Assembly: GCF_033547155.1 (NCBI RefSeq)
Contig: NZ_CP137892.1
Location: 1,426,001 to 1,490,000, forward strand
Reading direction: 5' to 3'
DNA from: Pseudomonas benzenivorans
GTDB taxonomy: Bacteria > Pseudomonadota > Gammaproteobacteria > Pseudomonadales > Pseudomonadaceae
DNA length: 64,000 nucleotides
The notes beneath the pieces are model-generated. The model was not told the origin of the DNA and searched no databases. It saw nothing but the letters and a program-made list of their open reading frames with translations. Each line of letters opens with the position of its first letter. The stretch's first letter is position 1. Below, in pieces: positions 53,459 to 61,631 of this stretch. A program made the position numbers and the translations under genes.

Positions 53459-54697
53459 ATGAGCACATTGAATAGTGCGCAAGGAGCAGTGGATACCGTC
53501 GCCAATCAGGCCATCTATGCGGCCCTCCAACAAACCTTCGCCGTAGGCGGCGCCATCATCGACAACGGCACGGGCGAAGTCATAGTCGCCATGCACAACA
53601 ATGTGCTGATGCCGTTCGGCAACGGCACCCCCTATTTCCTCCCCCACGACCCCACCGCGCATGGCGAGCGGCAGCTGGTGGACTGGTATTACGAGAACGC
53701 CGCATCGCTGAACCTGCCACCGCCCAACCAACTGACCATCGTCACCACCCTGGACCCCTGCGCCATGTGCGCCGGCTCCCTGCTCACCGCCGGCTTCAAC
53801 GTGGCCGTCAGCGCGATCGACGATTACGCGGGCATCAACTACAACAGCCAGTTCAGCTTCCCGTCGCTGCCACCGCAGATACGCCAGCAGGCACAGGCCA
53901 CCTGGGGCTATTACGCGGTCGCCGAGCCGGTCAGCCGCGGTTACCAGGGCTCGAGCGCCCCGGTGTTCGCCGGCCAAGCCATCGACTCGGCGGCGTACTT
54001 CCTCACCGGCTCGATCTTCTCCGCCAGCGTCAACACGGTGCGCGATGCCTCCAACAACAGCGGCCTGCCGCCCGATCAGTTGCAGAACCCGGCTAGGCTC
54101 CCGGCCAACAGCAAGGTGCGTCGAGCCTTGACCGAGCTGAGCCCCTACGCGCTGTCCGTGCAGTCGGCGAACCCTCGCGACCCTGGCGCGGAGCTGGCCC
54201 CGCCGCTGTTGCAGGCCGCGCAGCAAGGCTCGGTGTTCAACTCGGTGGCCCTGCTCGACCCGTTCGGCAATCTGTTGCTGTGCCTGGGCGGCCGGGAGGA
54301 TCGGTCGCCGATACGCACGGCCTTCATGGAAACGACCCGCAGCTACGCCGTTCTGCGCTGGACCCTGATGAACGACCCCGACCCGGCGGTACGCGCCGAG
54401 GCCGAGCATTACCTGACCCATCCCAAGTACGGCACCTTCGTGTTCCTCTACGCCCCCGATCCGAACACCCCGCAAGCGGTGATGACCTTCGGTGCCTACG
54501 GTTCGACCATGGAGGGCCCGGTACCGCAGAGCTACCCGTCCAACCTGCAATATGTGCTGTTGCCCGGCACTGCCACGGCGCAAGCGCTGGGGACGCTGGC
54601 CCAGAATCTGCCGCCGTTCTACACCCAGAGCGTGCAAGTGGCCCCGAACCAGGTCTTGAGCCAGGATTTGATCAACGAGGTCAAGAAAGGCGTTTAA
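53459..54697 (+). CDS. Large cytidine/guanine deaminase-fold protein
   Basis: A 412-residue protein. Residues 10-135 match the zinc deaminase fold: a HGE motif at residues 68-70 (THE-type HAE position, AHGERQLVDW) and DPCAMCAG at residues 99-106 (PCxxC), so the metal site looks intact. The remaining 270 residues contain GSVFNSVALLDPFGNLLLCLGGREDRSPIRTAFME and a long Pro/Gln-rich stretch, and do not match a family I know. No signal peptide. GGAG is 9 bases before the ATG. Its substrate is unknown, as nucleoside deaminases are usually 150 residues. Confidence 0.6.
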   Translation: MSTLNSAQGAVDTVANQAIYAALQQTFAVGGAIIDNGTGEVIVAMHNNVLMPFGNGTPYFLPHDPTAHGERQLVDWYYENAASLNLPPPNQLTIVTTLDPCAMCAGSLLTAGFNVAVSAIDDYAGINYNSQFSFPSLPPQIRQQAQATWGYYAVAEPVSRGYQGSSAPVFAGQAIDSAAYFLTGSIFSASVNTVRDASNNSGLPPDQLQNPARLPANSKVRRALTELSPYALSVQSANPRDPGAELAPPLLQAAQQGSVFNSVALLDPFGNLLLCLGGREDRSPIRTAFMETTRSYAVLRWTLMNDPDPAVRAEAEHYLTHPKYGTFVFLYAPDPNTPQAVMTFGAYGSTMEGPVPQSYPSNLQYVLLPGTATAQALGTLAQNLPPFYTQSVQVAPNQVLSQDLINEVKKGV

Positions 54698-54721
54698 CGG
54701 CTGACGCAAACCTACATGCCA

Positions 54722-54743
54722 GCCCGCCGTGACGTCGGCGGGC
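54722..54743 (+). terminator. Hairpin after the deaminase-like gene
   Basis: An 8-bp perfect stem (GCCCGCCG / CGGCGGGC) with a 6-base loop lies 24 bases past the stop. There is no following T-tract, so intrinsic termination is only possible. Confidence 0.4.
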
Positions 54744-54940
54744 CGGCATCCTCTCCGCGCCGGTGGCCGGCAGCCTTGTCGCCACACGCGAAATGCTCCG
54801 ACCCCCAGTTGCGACGCCGGCGCCGGGCATCAGGGAGTGCTTTCTGTGAAAACCAACGCCTGGTGCGTCGCTGCGTTCGGCCGTCGAGCGGCGCTGCGTA
54901 AGGGGAGCATGCGGCGGCCTGTTCTACCGGTCTGAGGCCG

Positions 54941-55246
54941 CTATTCACCGTCCCCGGCGCGGGTGCGGTTCGTCAGCCGCTGCAGCAGGGCCTGCTCACA
55001 CAGCCTGAACAGCAGGTAGCAGGCCATCGCCAGCAGCGCGATCAGCGTCAGCTCGCCAAGCTGCAGCAAGCCGCCGCTCATCAGCGCCAGCCAGCCATGC
55101 CGGACGATAAAGGCCGCATTGCTGCCGATCAGCTGCACCAGGTCTAGGGTGAAGTAGCCGAACGCCAGGAAGCTCCCCGTCATGAGCAGAAAGCTCACCA
55201 CGGGATGACGGCACAGCCATCGATAGAAGGCGCGTTCAACTGGCAT
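54941..55246 (-). CDS. Small membrane protein
   Basis: A 101-residue inner-membrane protein with two or three hydrophobic helices (PVVSFLLMTGSFLAFGYFTLDLVQLIG, WLALMSGGLLQLGELTLIALLAMACYLLF) and a basic C terminus (LLQRLTNRTRAGDGE). GGGAG lies 7 bases before the ATG, which defines the start. A longer frame upstream is Pro/Ala-rich and not credible. The function is unknown. It diverges from the intradiol dioxygenase gene. Confidence 0.6.
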   Translation of the reverse strand: MPVERAFYRWLCRHPVVSFLLMTGSFLAFGYFTLDLVQLIGSNAAFIVRHGWLALMSGGLLQLGELTLIALLAMACYLLFRLCEQALLQRLTNRTRAGDGE

Positions 55247-55527
55247 GGTCACTCCCGTGGGGGGCGCAGTCTGTGCCGCCGGCACGTGCCAGTGCGGCAG
55301 GGATGTAGGAGAAATGTAGCTTACACGGGGCGTCGTGCGGGGCAGCCAGTGCAGGGGGGCGACCGCCGCCGTCTGATGGCGGCCAGGTGCCGGCCTGGGG
55401 GCAGCCGACCGGGGCGCGGCCCCGGCACCGTCGGAACGCAGAGCTAGACTTATTGCATACGGCCGGGCCCGCTTGAGGGCGGCCGTGTCCGATGTGCCGG
55501 GGCCGGCCCCCGGCCAGGAGGCGGGAG

Positions 55528-56193
55528 GTGGACAAGCTGCACAGGGCAGGCGCCGGCCTTTCACGGCGTCACTTTATCTATGCTGGCGCTATCCTCGGCG
55601 GTGGCCTGCTGGCCGCGCCGGCGCTGGCACGCCAGCTTTGTCGGAGCACGGCCGGCGATATCCTCGGCCCCTACTACCGCTTCGGTGCGCCCTTCCTGAG
55701 CAAACTGGCGGGGCCGGATGAGCCCGGCGAGCGCCTGGTGGTGAGCGGCACCGTGCTCAGCGCCGACTGCCGCACGCCCCTCCCCAACGCCCTGGTCGAG
55801 GTCTGGCAGGCCAACGGTGCGGGCCTGTACGACACCCAGACCCCCGGCAACTTCACCGACAAGGGCCACTTCCACCTGCGCGGCATGCTCTACACCGACG
55901 CCCAGGGGCGTTACCGCATCGAGACGGTAATGCCCGGACGCTACCCGGTGCCGCCGAACCTGCCGGGGCTGGAACGGTACGCCGGGATCACCCGGCCGGC
56001 GCATATCCACTTCCGGGTGATGGAGTCGCTGCACGTACCGGTGACCCTGCAGCTGTATTTCGAGGGCGACCCCTATATCGCCGAGGACCCTTGGGCCAGC
56101 GCGCACCCGGACAACGTCATCGCCCTGGAGGCGGACGGCGAGGGGCGGCGCGGCGGGTTCGATATCGTCCTGGCCAGAGGGACCCAGAGTTAG
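55528..56193 (+). CDS. Secreted intradiol ring-cleavage dioxygenase
   Basis: A 221-residue enzyme with a Tat-like signal (LSRRHFIYAGAILGGGLLAAP). The fold is the intradiol dioxygenase type of protocatechuate 3,4-dioxygenase, and the four iron ligands can be read as Tyr101 (NGAGLYD), Tyr139 (PGRYPVPP), His159 and His161 (RPAHIHF). It would split a catechol or hydroxyhydroquinone between the hydroxyls. The start is GTG 55528, with AGGAGG 6 bases before it. Exported intradiol enzymes are uncommon. No catechol pathway genes are adjacent. Confidence 0.8.
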   Translation: MDKLHRAGAGLSRRHFIYAGAILGGGLLAAPALARQLCRSTAGDILGPYYRFGAPFLSKLAGPDEPGERLVVSGTVLSADCRTPLPNALVEVWQANGAGLYDTQTPGNFTDKGHFHLRGMLYTDAQGRYRIETVMPGRYPVPPNLPGLERYAGITRPAHIHFRVMESLHVPVTLQLYFEGDPYIAEDPWASAHPDNVIALEADGEGRRGGFDIVLARGTQS

Positions 56194-56357
56194 GCGGCGA
56201 GCCTTGGCGGGCGCTGCGGGCAATCTGCGGGGGAGGGGGCGACCCCGTTAACGGCCACTCCTGAAAGGTTGGGCCGCTCGCTGCGCCAATACTTCCCGCG
56301 ACCGGGTTGGGCTATGATGCGCGCCCCCCAATGCTCCGGTTAAACCCTCAGGTCATC

Positions 56358-57101
56358 ATGCCCGGCAATGCCCTCTATACCGATCTGTCCGGTTATTACG
56401 ACCTGATGTGCGCCGATATCGACTATCAGGCGCAAAGTCACTGCATTCACCGGCTGCAGCAGCTATTCGGCAATGCCGGCAAGCGCCACCTGGATCTGGC
56501 CTGTGGCACCGGGCCGCATGTTCGCCACTTCATCGACGCCGGCTATGAAAGCAGCGGGCTCGACATCAACCAGCCGATGCTGGACCGGGCGGCGCTGCGC
56601 TGCCCGGAGGCACGGTTTTCCCTGCAGGACATGTGCGGCTTCACGCTGACCGAGCCGGTGGACCTGATCACCTGCTTCCTCTATTCGCTCCACTACAGCG
56701 GCGGATTCGAGCGGTTGAAGGCCTGTATCGCCAGCGTGCATGGCGCGCTGGCCGCCAATGGGGTGTTCTGCTTCAACGCCGTCGACAAGCAGCAGATCGA
56801 CAACGATCTATTCGTCACCCATACCGCCCGGCATGCCGACGGCCTGTTCAGCTTCAGCTCCGGCTGGAGCTATTGCGGCGCTGGCGAGCAGCAGTCGCTG
56901 AAACTGCGCATCGAACGCAGGGTGGCGGACGCCAGCCAGGTATGGCACGACGAACACCCCATGGTGGCCGCGAGCTTCGCCGAGCTGCAGGAGCTGTTGC
57001 AGCCATACTTCGAGGTGCATGTGCTTGAGCATGATTACCAGAAGATCATCCCCTGGAATCAAACCTCCGGGAACGCGATCTTTGCCTGCGTAAAGATCTG
57101 A
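56358..57101 (+). CDS. Class I SAM-dependent methyltransferase
   Basis: A 247-residue methyltransferase with the SAM-binding motif LDLACGTGPH (motif I, about residues 46-55) and post-I DINQPMLDRA. The MLRLN leader before the chosen ATG (56358) has no fold character. An earlier in-frame ATG would add 17 residues. The C-terminal segment (HDEHPMVAASFAELQELLQPYFEVHVLEHDYQKI) is of the sugar or small-molecule methylase type. The acceptor is not known. It sits just before the ycaO gene, separated by 173 bases. Confidence 0.75.
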   Translation: MPGNALYTDLSGYYDLMCADIDYQAQSHCIHRLQQLFGNAGKRHLDLACGTGPHVRHFIDAGYESSGLDINQPMLDRAALRCPEARFSLQDMCGFTLTEPVDLITCFLYSLHYSGGFERLKACIASVHGALAANGVFCFNAVDKQQIDNDLFVTHTARHADGLFSFSSGWSYCGAGEQQSLKLRIERRVADASQVWHDEHPMVAASFAELQELLQPYFEVHVLEHDYQKIIPWNQTSGNAIFACVKI

Positions 57102-57184
57102 CACGCTACCCATCCACCATTCCAATACGGATCGACCGACGAACCCGGCAACGACGCGCAGGACGCAAAGCCGCGAAGCGTTTT

Positions 57185-57210
57185 CCACCGGGTGGATATC
57201 CGGGCTACTA
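57185..57210 (+). repeat. REP-like remnant before ycaO
   Basis: A short TCCACC-GGGTGGATATCCGGGCTACT tract that shares ATCCGGGCTACT with the element after ycaO. It lacks a complete hairpin arm and looks eroded. Confidence 0.45.
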
Positions 57211-57274
57211 GCTTCCTGCAGAAAAGCCGGATAATGGCCGCCAATTCGTCTCGCCCGCTTTATTTGGTAACCCC

Positions 57275-59473
57275 ATGGAAATCAAGGTCAACTTTCTCGA
57301 CAACCTCCGTCTCGAAGCCAAGTTCGATGACTTCACGGTGATCGCCGACCAGCCCATCCGCTACAAGGGCGACGGCTCGGCGCCGGGGCCGTTCGACTAC
57401 TTCCTGGCCTCCTCGGCGCTGTGCGCGGCCTACTTCGTCAAGCTGTACTGCCAGACGCGCAACATCCCCACCGACAACATCCGCCTGTCGCAGAACAACA
57501 TCGTCGACCCGGAAGACCGCTACAAGCAGATCTTCAAGATCCAGGTCGAGCTGCCGGCGGACATCGCCGAGAAGGACCGCCTGGGCATCCTGCGCTCCAT
57601 CGACCGCTGCACGGTGAAGAAGGTGGTGCAGACCGGCCCCGACTTCGTCATCGAGCAAGTGGCCAACCTCGATGCCGACGCCCAGGCCCTGCTGATGCCG
57701 ACGCTGACTGCGGGCGAGGGCACGCGCATCCTCGGCAAGGACCTGCCGCTGGAGCAGACCATCGTCAACATGTCCGGCATCCTCGCCGAGCTGGGGATGA
57801 AGATCGAGATCGCCTCCTGGCGCAACATCGTGCCCAACGTCTGGTCGCTGCATATCCGCGACGCCCAGTCGCCGCTGTGCTTCACCAACGGCAAGGGCGC
57901 GACCAAGGAAAGTGCCCTGGCCTCGGCCCTGGGCGAGTTCATCGAGCGGCTCAACTGCAACTTCTTCTACAACGACCAGTTCTGGGGCGAGGAGATCGCC
58001 AATGCGCCCTTCGTGCATTACCCCAACGAGCGCTGGTTCAAGCCGGGGCCGCGCGACGCGCTGCCCGAGGAGATCCTCGACGCGCATTGCCTGGCCATCT
58101 ACAACCCCGACGGCGAGCTGCGCGGCTCGCACCTGTACGACACCAACTCGGGCAACAAGGCGCGCGGCATCTGCTCGCTGCCCTTCGTGCGCCAGTCGGA
58201 CGGCGAGGTGGTGTACTTCCCCTCCAACCTGATCGAGAACCTCTACCTCAGCAACGGCATGAGCGCCGGCAACACCCTGGTCGAGGCCCAGGTGCAGTGC
58301 CTGTCGGAAATCTTCGAGCGGGCGGTCAAGCGCGAGATCCTGGAGAACGAGCTGGCCCTGCCGGACGTGCCGCAGGAGGTGCTGGCCAAGTACCCGGCCA
58401 TCCTCGCCGGCATCCGGGGCCTGGAGGCGCAGGGCTTCCCGGTGCTGGTCAAGGATGCGTCGCTCGGCGGCGAATTCCCGGTGATGTGCGTGACCCTGAT
58501 GAACCCGCGCACCGGCGGCGTGTTCGCCTCCTTCGGCGCCCACCCCAGCTTCGAGGTGGCGCTGGAGCGCAGCCTCACCGAGCTGCTCCAGGGTCGCAGC
58601 TTCGAGGGCCTCAACGACCTGCCGCCGCCGACCTTCGAGAGCCAGGCCCTGACCGAGCCGAACAACTTCGTCGAACACTTCATCGACTCCAGCGGCGTGG
58701 TGTCCTGGCGCTTCTTCAGCGCCAAGGCCGACTACGAATTCGTCGAGTGGGACTTCTCCGGCCAGGGCGAGGACTCGAACCAGCAGGAAGCCGCGACCCT
58801 GTTCGGCATCCTCGAGGACATGGGCAAGGAGGTGTACATGGCGGTGTACGACGACCTCGGCGCCAACGCCTGCCGCATCCTGGTGCCGGGCTACTCGGAG
58901 ATCTACCCGGTGGAGGACCTGATCTGGGACAACACCAACAAGGCGCTGATCTTCCGCTCCGACATCCTCAATCTGCACAGCCTGAGCGACATGCGCCTCA
59001 GATCGCTGCTCAAGAGCCTGGAGCAGTGCGAGGTCGACGACTACACCGACATCAGCACGCTGATCGGCATCGAGTTCGACGACAACACCGTGTGGGGCCA
59101 GCTGACCATCCTCGAGCTGAAGCTGCTGATCTACCTCGCCCTGAAGAAGTTCGACGAGGCCAAGGAGCTGGTGGAGGCCTTCCTGCAGTACAACGACAAC
59201 ACCGTCGAGCGCGGCCTGTTCTACCAGGCGCTCAACGTGGTGCTGGAGGTGCAGCTGGACGACGACCTGGACATGGCCGACTTTGAACCCAACTTCCGCC
59301 GCATGTTCGGCGACGAGCGCATGGATGCGGCACTGGGCTCGGTGGACGGCAGCGTGCGCTTCCATGGCCTGACGCCGACCAGCACGAAGCTGGAAGGCCT
59401 CGACAAGCACCTGCGCCTGGTGGAGAGCTACAAGAAGCTGCATGCGGCGCGGGCCAGGGCGGCGGGGCTTTAA
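57275..59473 (+). CDS. ycaO: OsmC-YcaO fusion protein
   Basis: A 732-residue protein. Residues 1-130 form an OsmC-type domain with both redox Cys in place (Cys50 in SSALCAAYF and Cys112 in DRCTVKK). The rest is YcaO: LGEFIERLNCNFFYND, GNKARGICSLPFVR and the Pro-ending C terminus region typical of the family. YcaO proteins use ATP to activate amide backbones. In E. coli YcaO is implicated in beta-methylthiolation of ribosomal protein S12. E. coli YcaO is about 586 residues, so the extra length is the OsmC domain. Its ATG has no strong ribosome-binding site. Confidence 0.9.
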   Translation: MEIKVNFLDNLRLEAKFDDFTVIADQPIRYKGDGSAPGPFDYFLASSALCAAYFVKLYCQTRNIPTDNIRLSQNNIVDPEDRYKQIFKIQVELPADIAEKDRLGILRSIDRCTVKKVVQTGPDFVIEQVANLDADAQALLMPTLTAGEGTRILGKDLPLEQTIVNMSGILAELGMKIEIASWRNIVPNVWSLHIRDAQSPLCFTNGKGATKESALASALGEFIERLNCNFFYNDQFWGEEIANAPFVHYPNERWFKPGPRDALPEEILDAHCLAIYNPDGELRGSHLYDTNSGNKARGICSLPFVRQSDGEVVYFPSNLIENLYLSNGMSAGNTLVEAQVQCLSEIFERAVKREILENELALPDVPQEVLAKYPAILAGIRGLEAQGFPVLVKDASLGGEFPVMCVTLMNPRTGGVFASFGAHPSFEVALERSLTELLQGRSFEGLNDLPPPTFESQALTEPNNFVEHFIDSSGVVSWRFFSAKADYEFVEWDFSGQGEDSNQQEAATLFGILEDMGKEVYMAVYDDLGANACRILVPGYSEIYPVEDLIWDNTNKALIFRSDILNLHSLSDMRLRSLLKSLEQCEVDDYTDISTLIGIEFDDNTVWGQLTILELKLLIYLALKKFDEAKELVEAFLQYNDNTVERGLFYQALNVVLEVQLDDDLDMADFEPNFRRMFGDERMDAALGSVDGSVRFHGLTPTSTKLEGLDKHLRLVESYKKLHAARARAAGL

Positions 59474-59578
59474 CGCCAGCGGATGCGCATCTGGGAGCGG
59501 TAGGTACTGCGCACCGGGAAGCTTGAGCCAAGGTGGACATGCTGCACGTCACCCACCCTGCAAATGCCTGCCGGGCAG

Positions 59579-59632
59579 GGTGGATGACGCTTTTCTCATC
59601 CACCGTTGTATCAGTGGTTATCCGGGCTACTC
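59579..59632 (+). repeat. REP-like hairpin after ycaO
   Basis: A perfect 9-bp stem GGTGGATGA / TCATCCACC (59579-59604, 8-base loop) is followed by TTATCCGGGCTACT, the same tail as the element in front of ycaO. It is an extragenic palindrome and may also stabilise the ycaO transcript end. Confidence 0.6.
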
Positions 59633-59633
59633 G

Positions 59634-60104
59634 CTACAGCGGGCGGTAGGGAACCCAGGTATCGCCATGCCAGTGCAGCAGCGACAGCCCCCGGCGGTTC
59701 TCACGCCGTGGGCGGCGTTCATTGTCGTGTTGGCTGTCGCGCAACGTGGGCACCACATCGCAGGTGATCCAACGGCGGATGCAGCGATTTTCCGGGTGGT
59801 AGTAATGGATCAGCGCGGAGTAGATGCCGGACTCGCTGATCAGCCTTGTGCGCTCCGGCTGGCCGTGCGTGTTCAGTATCACCGCGTCGAGCAACTGGTC
59901 GGCATCGAGCGTGCGGGCTGCGCGCTCCATAAGCTGGGGCTGCGCGATCATCCGGCCGAAGTCACGCGCGCAAAACCAGCACTGATGCTCGATCAGGAGT
60001 GCGCGCAGTTGTCGCCGATGACGGGTGAAGGTCTGGGGAATCAGTATTTCGCCGGTGATGTCCGGTTGGGAGCTGGAGTTCTCGGTGTGATTAGGCATAT
60101 CCAT
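59634..60104 (-). CDS. BRO-N domain phage-type antirepressor-like protein
   Basis: A 156-residue DNA-binding protein. The BRO-N domain is seen in HQCWFCARDFGRMIAQPQLMERAARTLDADQLLDAVIL and LISESGIYSALIHYYHPENRCIRRWITCDVVPTLR, the fold of phage Bro and antirepressor proteins. A C-terminal basic tail follows. This kind of gene is a remnant of a prophage or a satellite, but no integrase or capsid gene surrounds it. AGAGG lies upstream of the ATG, and a 46-residue upstream ORF overlaps its start. Confidence 0.8.
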   Translation of the reverse strand: MDMPNHTENSSSQPDITGEILIPQTFTRHRRQLRALLIEHQCWFCARDFGRMIAQPQLMERAARTLDADQLLDAVILNTHGQPERTRLISESGIYSALIHYYHPENRCIRRWITCDVVPTLRDSQHDNERRPRRENRRGLSLLHWHGDTWVPYRPL

Positions 60105-60231
60105 TACCTCTGTGTGAGTTCAGCTTTCTTAGGGCTAAGGCGCCGGGAGCTAAGAAACCCCACACAGAGGGCCGGACGTATTCCCCTTTCGGGTCTTGTA
60201 TTAGCCCACTCCCGACATAACAGAGGTGCAT
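60091..60231 (-). CDS. Short upstream ORF overlapping the BRO-N start
   Basis: An ATG at 60231 opens 46 codons to a TAA at 60091-60093, ending 14 bases inside the BRO-N gene in another frame. The peptide reads MHLCYVGSGLIQDPKGEYVR at the start and contains SVWGFLAPGALALRKLNSH. It could extend further upstream from a GTG at 60261. The stop-start overlap is compatible with translational coupling. I recall similar short ORFs ahead of phage-type Bro/Rha-like genes, but cannot name a family. Evidence is the frame, the overlap and the composition only. Confidence 0.45.
   Translation of the reverse strand: MHLCYVGSGLIQDPKGEYVRPSVWGFLAPGALALRKLNSHRGNGYA
60125..60157 (-). repeat. Inverted repeat inside the BRO-N leader
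   Basis: TTTCTTAG / CTAAGAAA (8-bp perfect arms, 17-base interior) lies within the leader ORF. A direct copy of TTTCTTAGGCGCCGGG recurs at 60314-60329, outside the ORF. The repetition suggests a protein-binding or RNA control site. Confidence 0.5.
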
Positions 60232-60477
60232 TTTTTGCGCGCAGGGTGAAACCGCAGGCACAAAAAAGCCGCAAACTTTCGGGAGCGGTCAGGCCGCTGT
60301 GTGGATCAAGACGTTTCTTAGGCGCCGGGTGGCAGAGTAGGGCGATAAGGGCGGAGGGTCAACCTGCCTGAGCTGCCGTGGAACTGCCCTCCGGCAAGCG
60401 CATCCTGAACACAAGGTCTCGTCAATGGAAGACGGGGTTTATGGAGCGCTTACGCTCAATCGACCAGCGGCAGCTGC

Positions 60478-60864
60478 TCATCTGCCAGCGTCGGCCGCGT
60501 CCTGGCGATCTAGCTCGCGCTCGATGCTCAGCCACTCGTCCTTGAGTCGGTAACGAAGGTAGACCACGAAGGCCCGATCGCGCAGGCGGCGAAAGGTCGA
60601 AATGCGGCGGGCTTCCTGAGTGCTCTCGATAGTCTCGTTGAGCCAGGTACTCTCGAATGCTGTCCAGATCGGTGGGATGGGGGCCTGCAGGTTGGAATAG
60701 CAAACGGGAGCCACCTCCTCGAAGAACACCAGCTCTATCGTGGAGCGGTCAAAACCCGCCAACTGCCGAGCGATGGCCTTGTAGTCGACTTCGTTGTCGA
60801 CGAAGGCATCCGATAGCGCCGACCGCAATCGAGTGCGCTCATCGCGCGTCAAAACACTTCCCAC
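60478..60864 (-). CDS. DUF7079-like putative immunity protein
   Basis: A 128-residue all-helical cytoplasmic protein: TRDERTRLRSALSDAFVDNEVDYKAIARQLAGFDRSTIELVFFEEVAPVCYSNL. The LSDxFxDxE start and EVAPVCxxNL motif match what I recall of DUF7079. It starts 16 bases inside the toxin gene and is the last of the PAAR-effector pair set. By its place and size it is the likely immunity protein for the upstream effector. It has no membrane segment, which is unusual for immunity against a pore, so its mode of protection is unclear. Confidence 0.6.
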   Translation of the reverse strand: MGSVLTRDERTRLRSALSDAFVDNEVDYKAIARQLAGFDRSTIELVFFEEVAPVCYSNLQAPIPPIWTAFESTWLNETIESTQEARRISTFRRLRDRAFVVYLRYRLKDEWLSIERELDRQDAADAGR

Positions 60865-61631
60865 TTGGAAAACTCCTCAAGTTCGTCATCCAGGGCGTCT
60901 GCAGCAACCCCGCCTGCGATCCCGCCTACTGCTCCACCCGCTAGCACCACGGCGATGGCGCAGAACGGTGCGCCGGGGCCACAGATGAGCGAGACGCCAA
61001 GGCCAGCGAGAAGACCGCCTGCGGCACCGCCACCGATGATCATGCCTTGGCGCGCAGTCTCCTTAACCTTGTTATCGGCGTTGAGTATTTCGTAGGTAGC
61101 GAATGCTGCGGTCACCAGAATGCCCACCTTGCCCATGATGCGCAGGCGAGCCGTGCCTTTGGTGAACTTGGCGTTGTCCCGGCCGGAGGCTTCAATTACC
61201 TCGTAATGAATCTGCTTCTTCTGCTCGGTGGTGAGTGCCTCGTAGGACTTGCCGAACTTATCGGCTGCGTACTTCTCGAACAGCTGCGGCAGGGTCGGAG
61301 GCGTTTTCTTGTACTGCTCCGCCTTGGCGAGTCCGGTAACGGACGTGATTTTTCGGTGTTCGGCCATGATCTTGTTGCGCATTTCGTGGCAAAACTCGAC
61401 GCCCGCCTGGCTGCTGATCTTTCCGGCTGCCACATCCGCTCGTACCTGGGCGGACATTCGTTTGATGTTGGCGGCATAGCTGGCGCGGGTTTGAGCATCG
61501 TTAATCGCGTCGAGGGAGAACCTTGTCGCGGCGCCTTCCATGGCAGAGACGGCTTCATCGAGAGGGGAACGTGGCAGTGTGTGCCCGTTCTGCGTTTGGT
61601 ACTGGCCTTGAACCTCAATGCTTTCGGTCAT
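60849..61631 (-). CDS. Putative T6SS membrane-pore effector with glycine zippers
   Basis: A 260-residue protein without a signal peptide. Residues 30-160 are soluble and helical (EGAATRFSLDAINDAQTRAS, PTLPQLFEKYAADKFGKSYEAL). The C-terminal third is hydrophobic with Gly-rich helices: residues 168-183 (GKVGILVTAAFATYEIL), 196-217 (GMIIGGGAAGGLLAGLGVSLI) and 224-245 (CAIAVVLAGGAVGGIAGGVAAD). Such Gly-zipper pairs occur in pore-forming type VI effectors (Tme and Tse4-like ideas). The ATGA overlap with the PAAR gene and the downstream immunity gene support an effector. I do not know the exact family. Confidence 0.65.
   Translation of the reverse strand: MTESIEVQGQYQTQNGHTLPRSPLDEAVSAMEGAATRFSLDAINDAQTRASYAANIKRMSAQVRADVAAGKISSQAGVEFCHEMRNKIMAEHRKITSVTGLAKAEQYKKTPPTLPQLFEKYAADKFGKSYEALTTEQKKQIHYEVIEASGRDNAKFTKGTARLRIMGKVGILVTAAFATYEILNADNKVKETARQGMIIGGGAAGGLLAGLGVSLICGPGAPFCAIAVVLAGGAVGGIAGGVAADALDDELEEFSKWEVF

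Noticed and set aside
57260..59443. A 727-codon frame antisense to ycaO
   Set aside because: The composition (Val/Ala/Gln/His/Asp-rich, no recognisable motif) is typical of an antisense shadow of a high-GC gene, while ycaO itself has both OsmC Cys and full YcaO motifs.
59442..60371. A 309-codon plus-strand frame across the BRO-N gene
   Set aside because: It overlaps the BRO-N gene completely, has no domain, and the BRO-N frame has a ribosome-binding site and a family fold.
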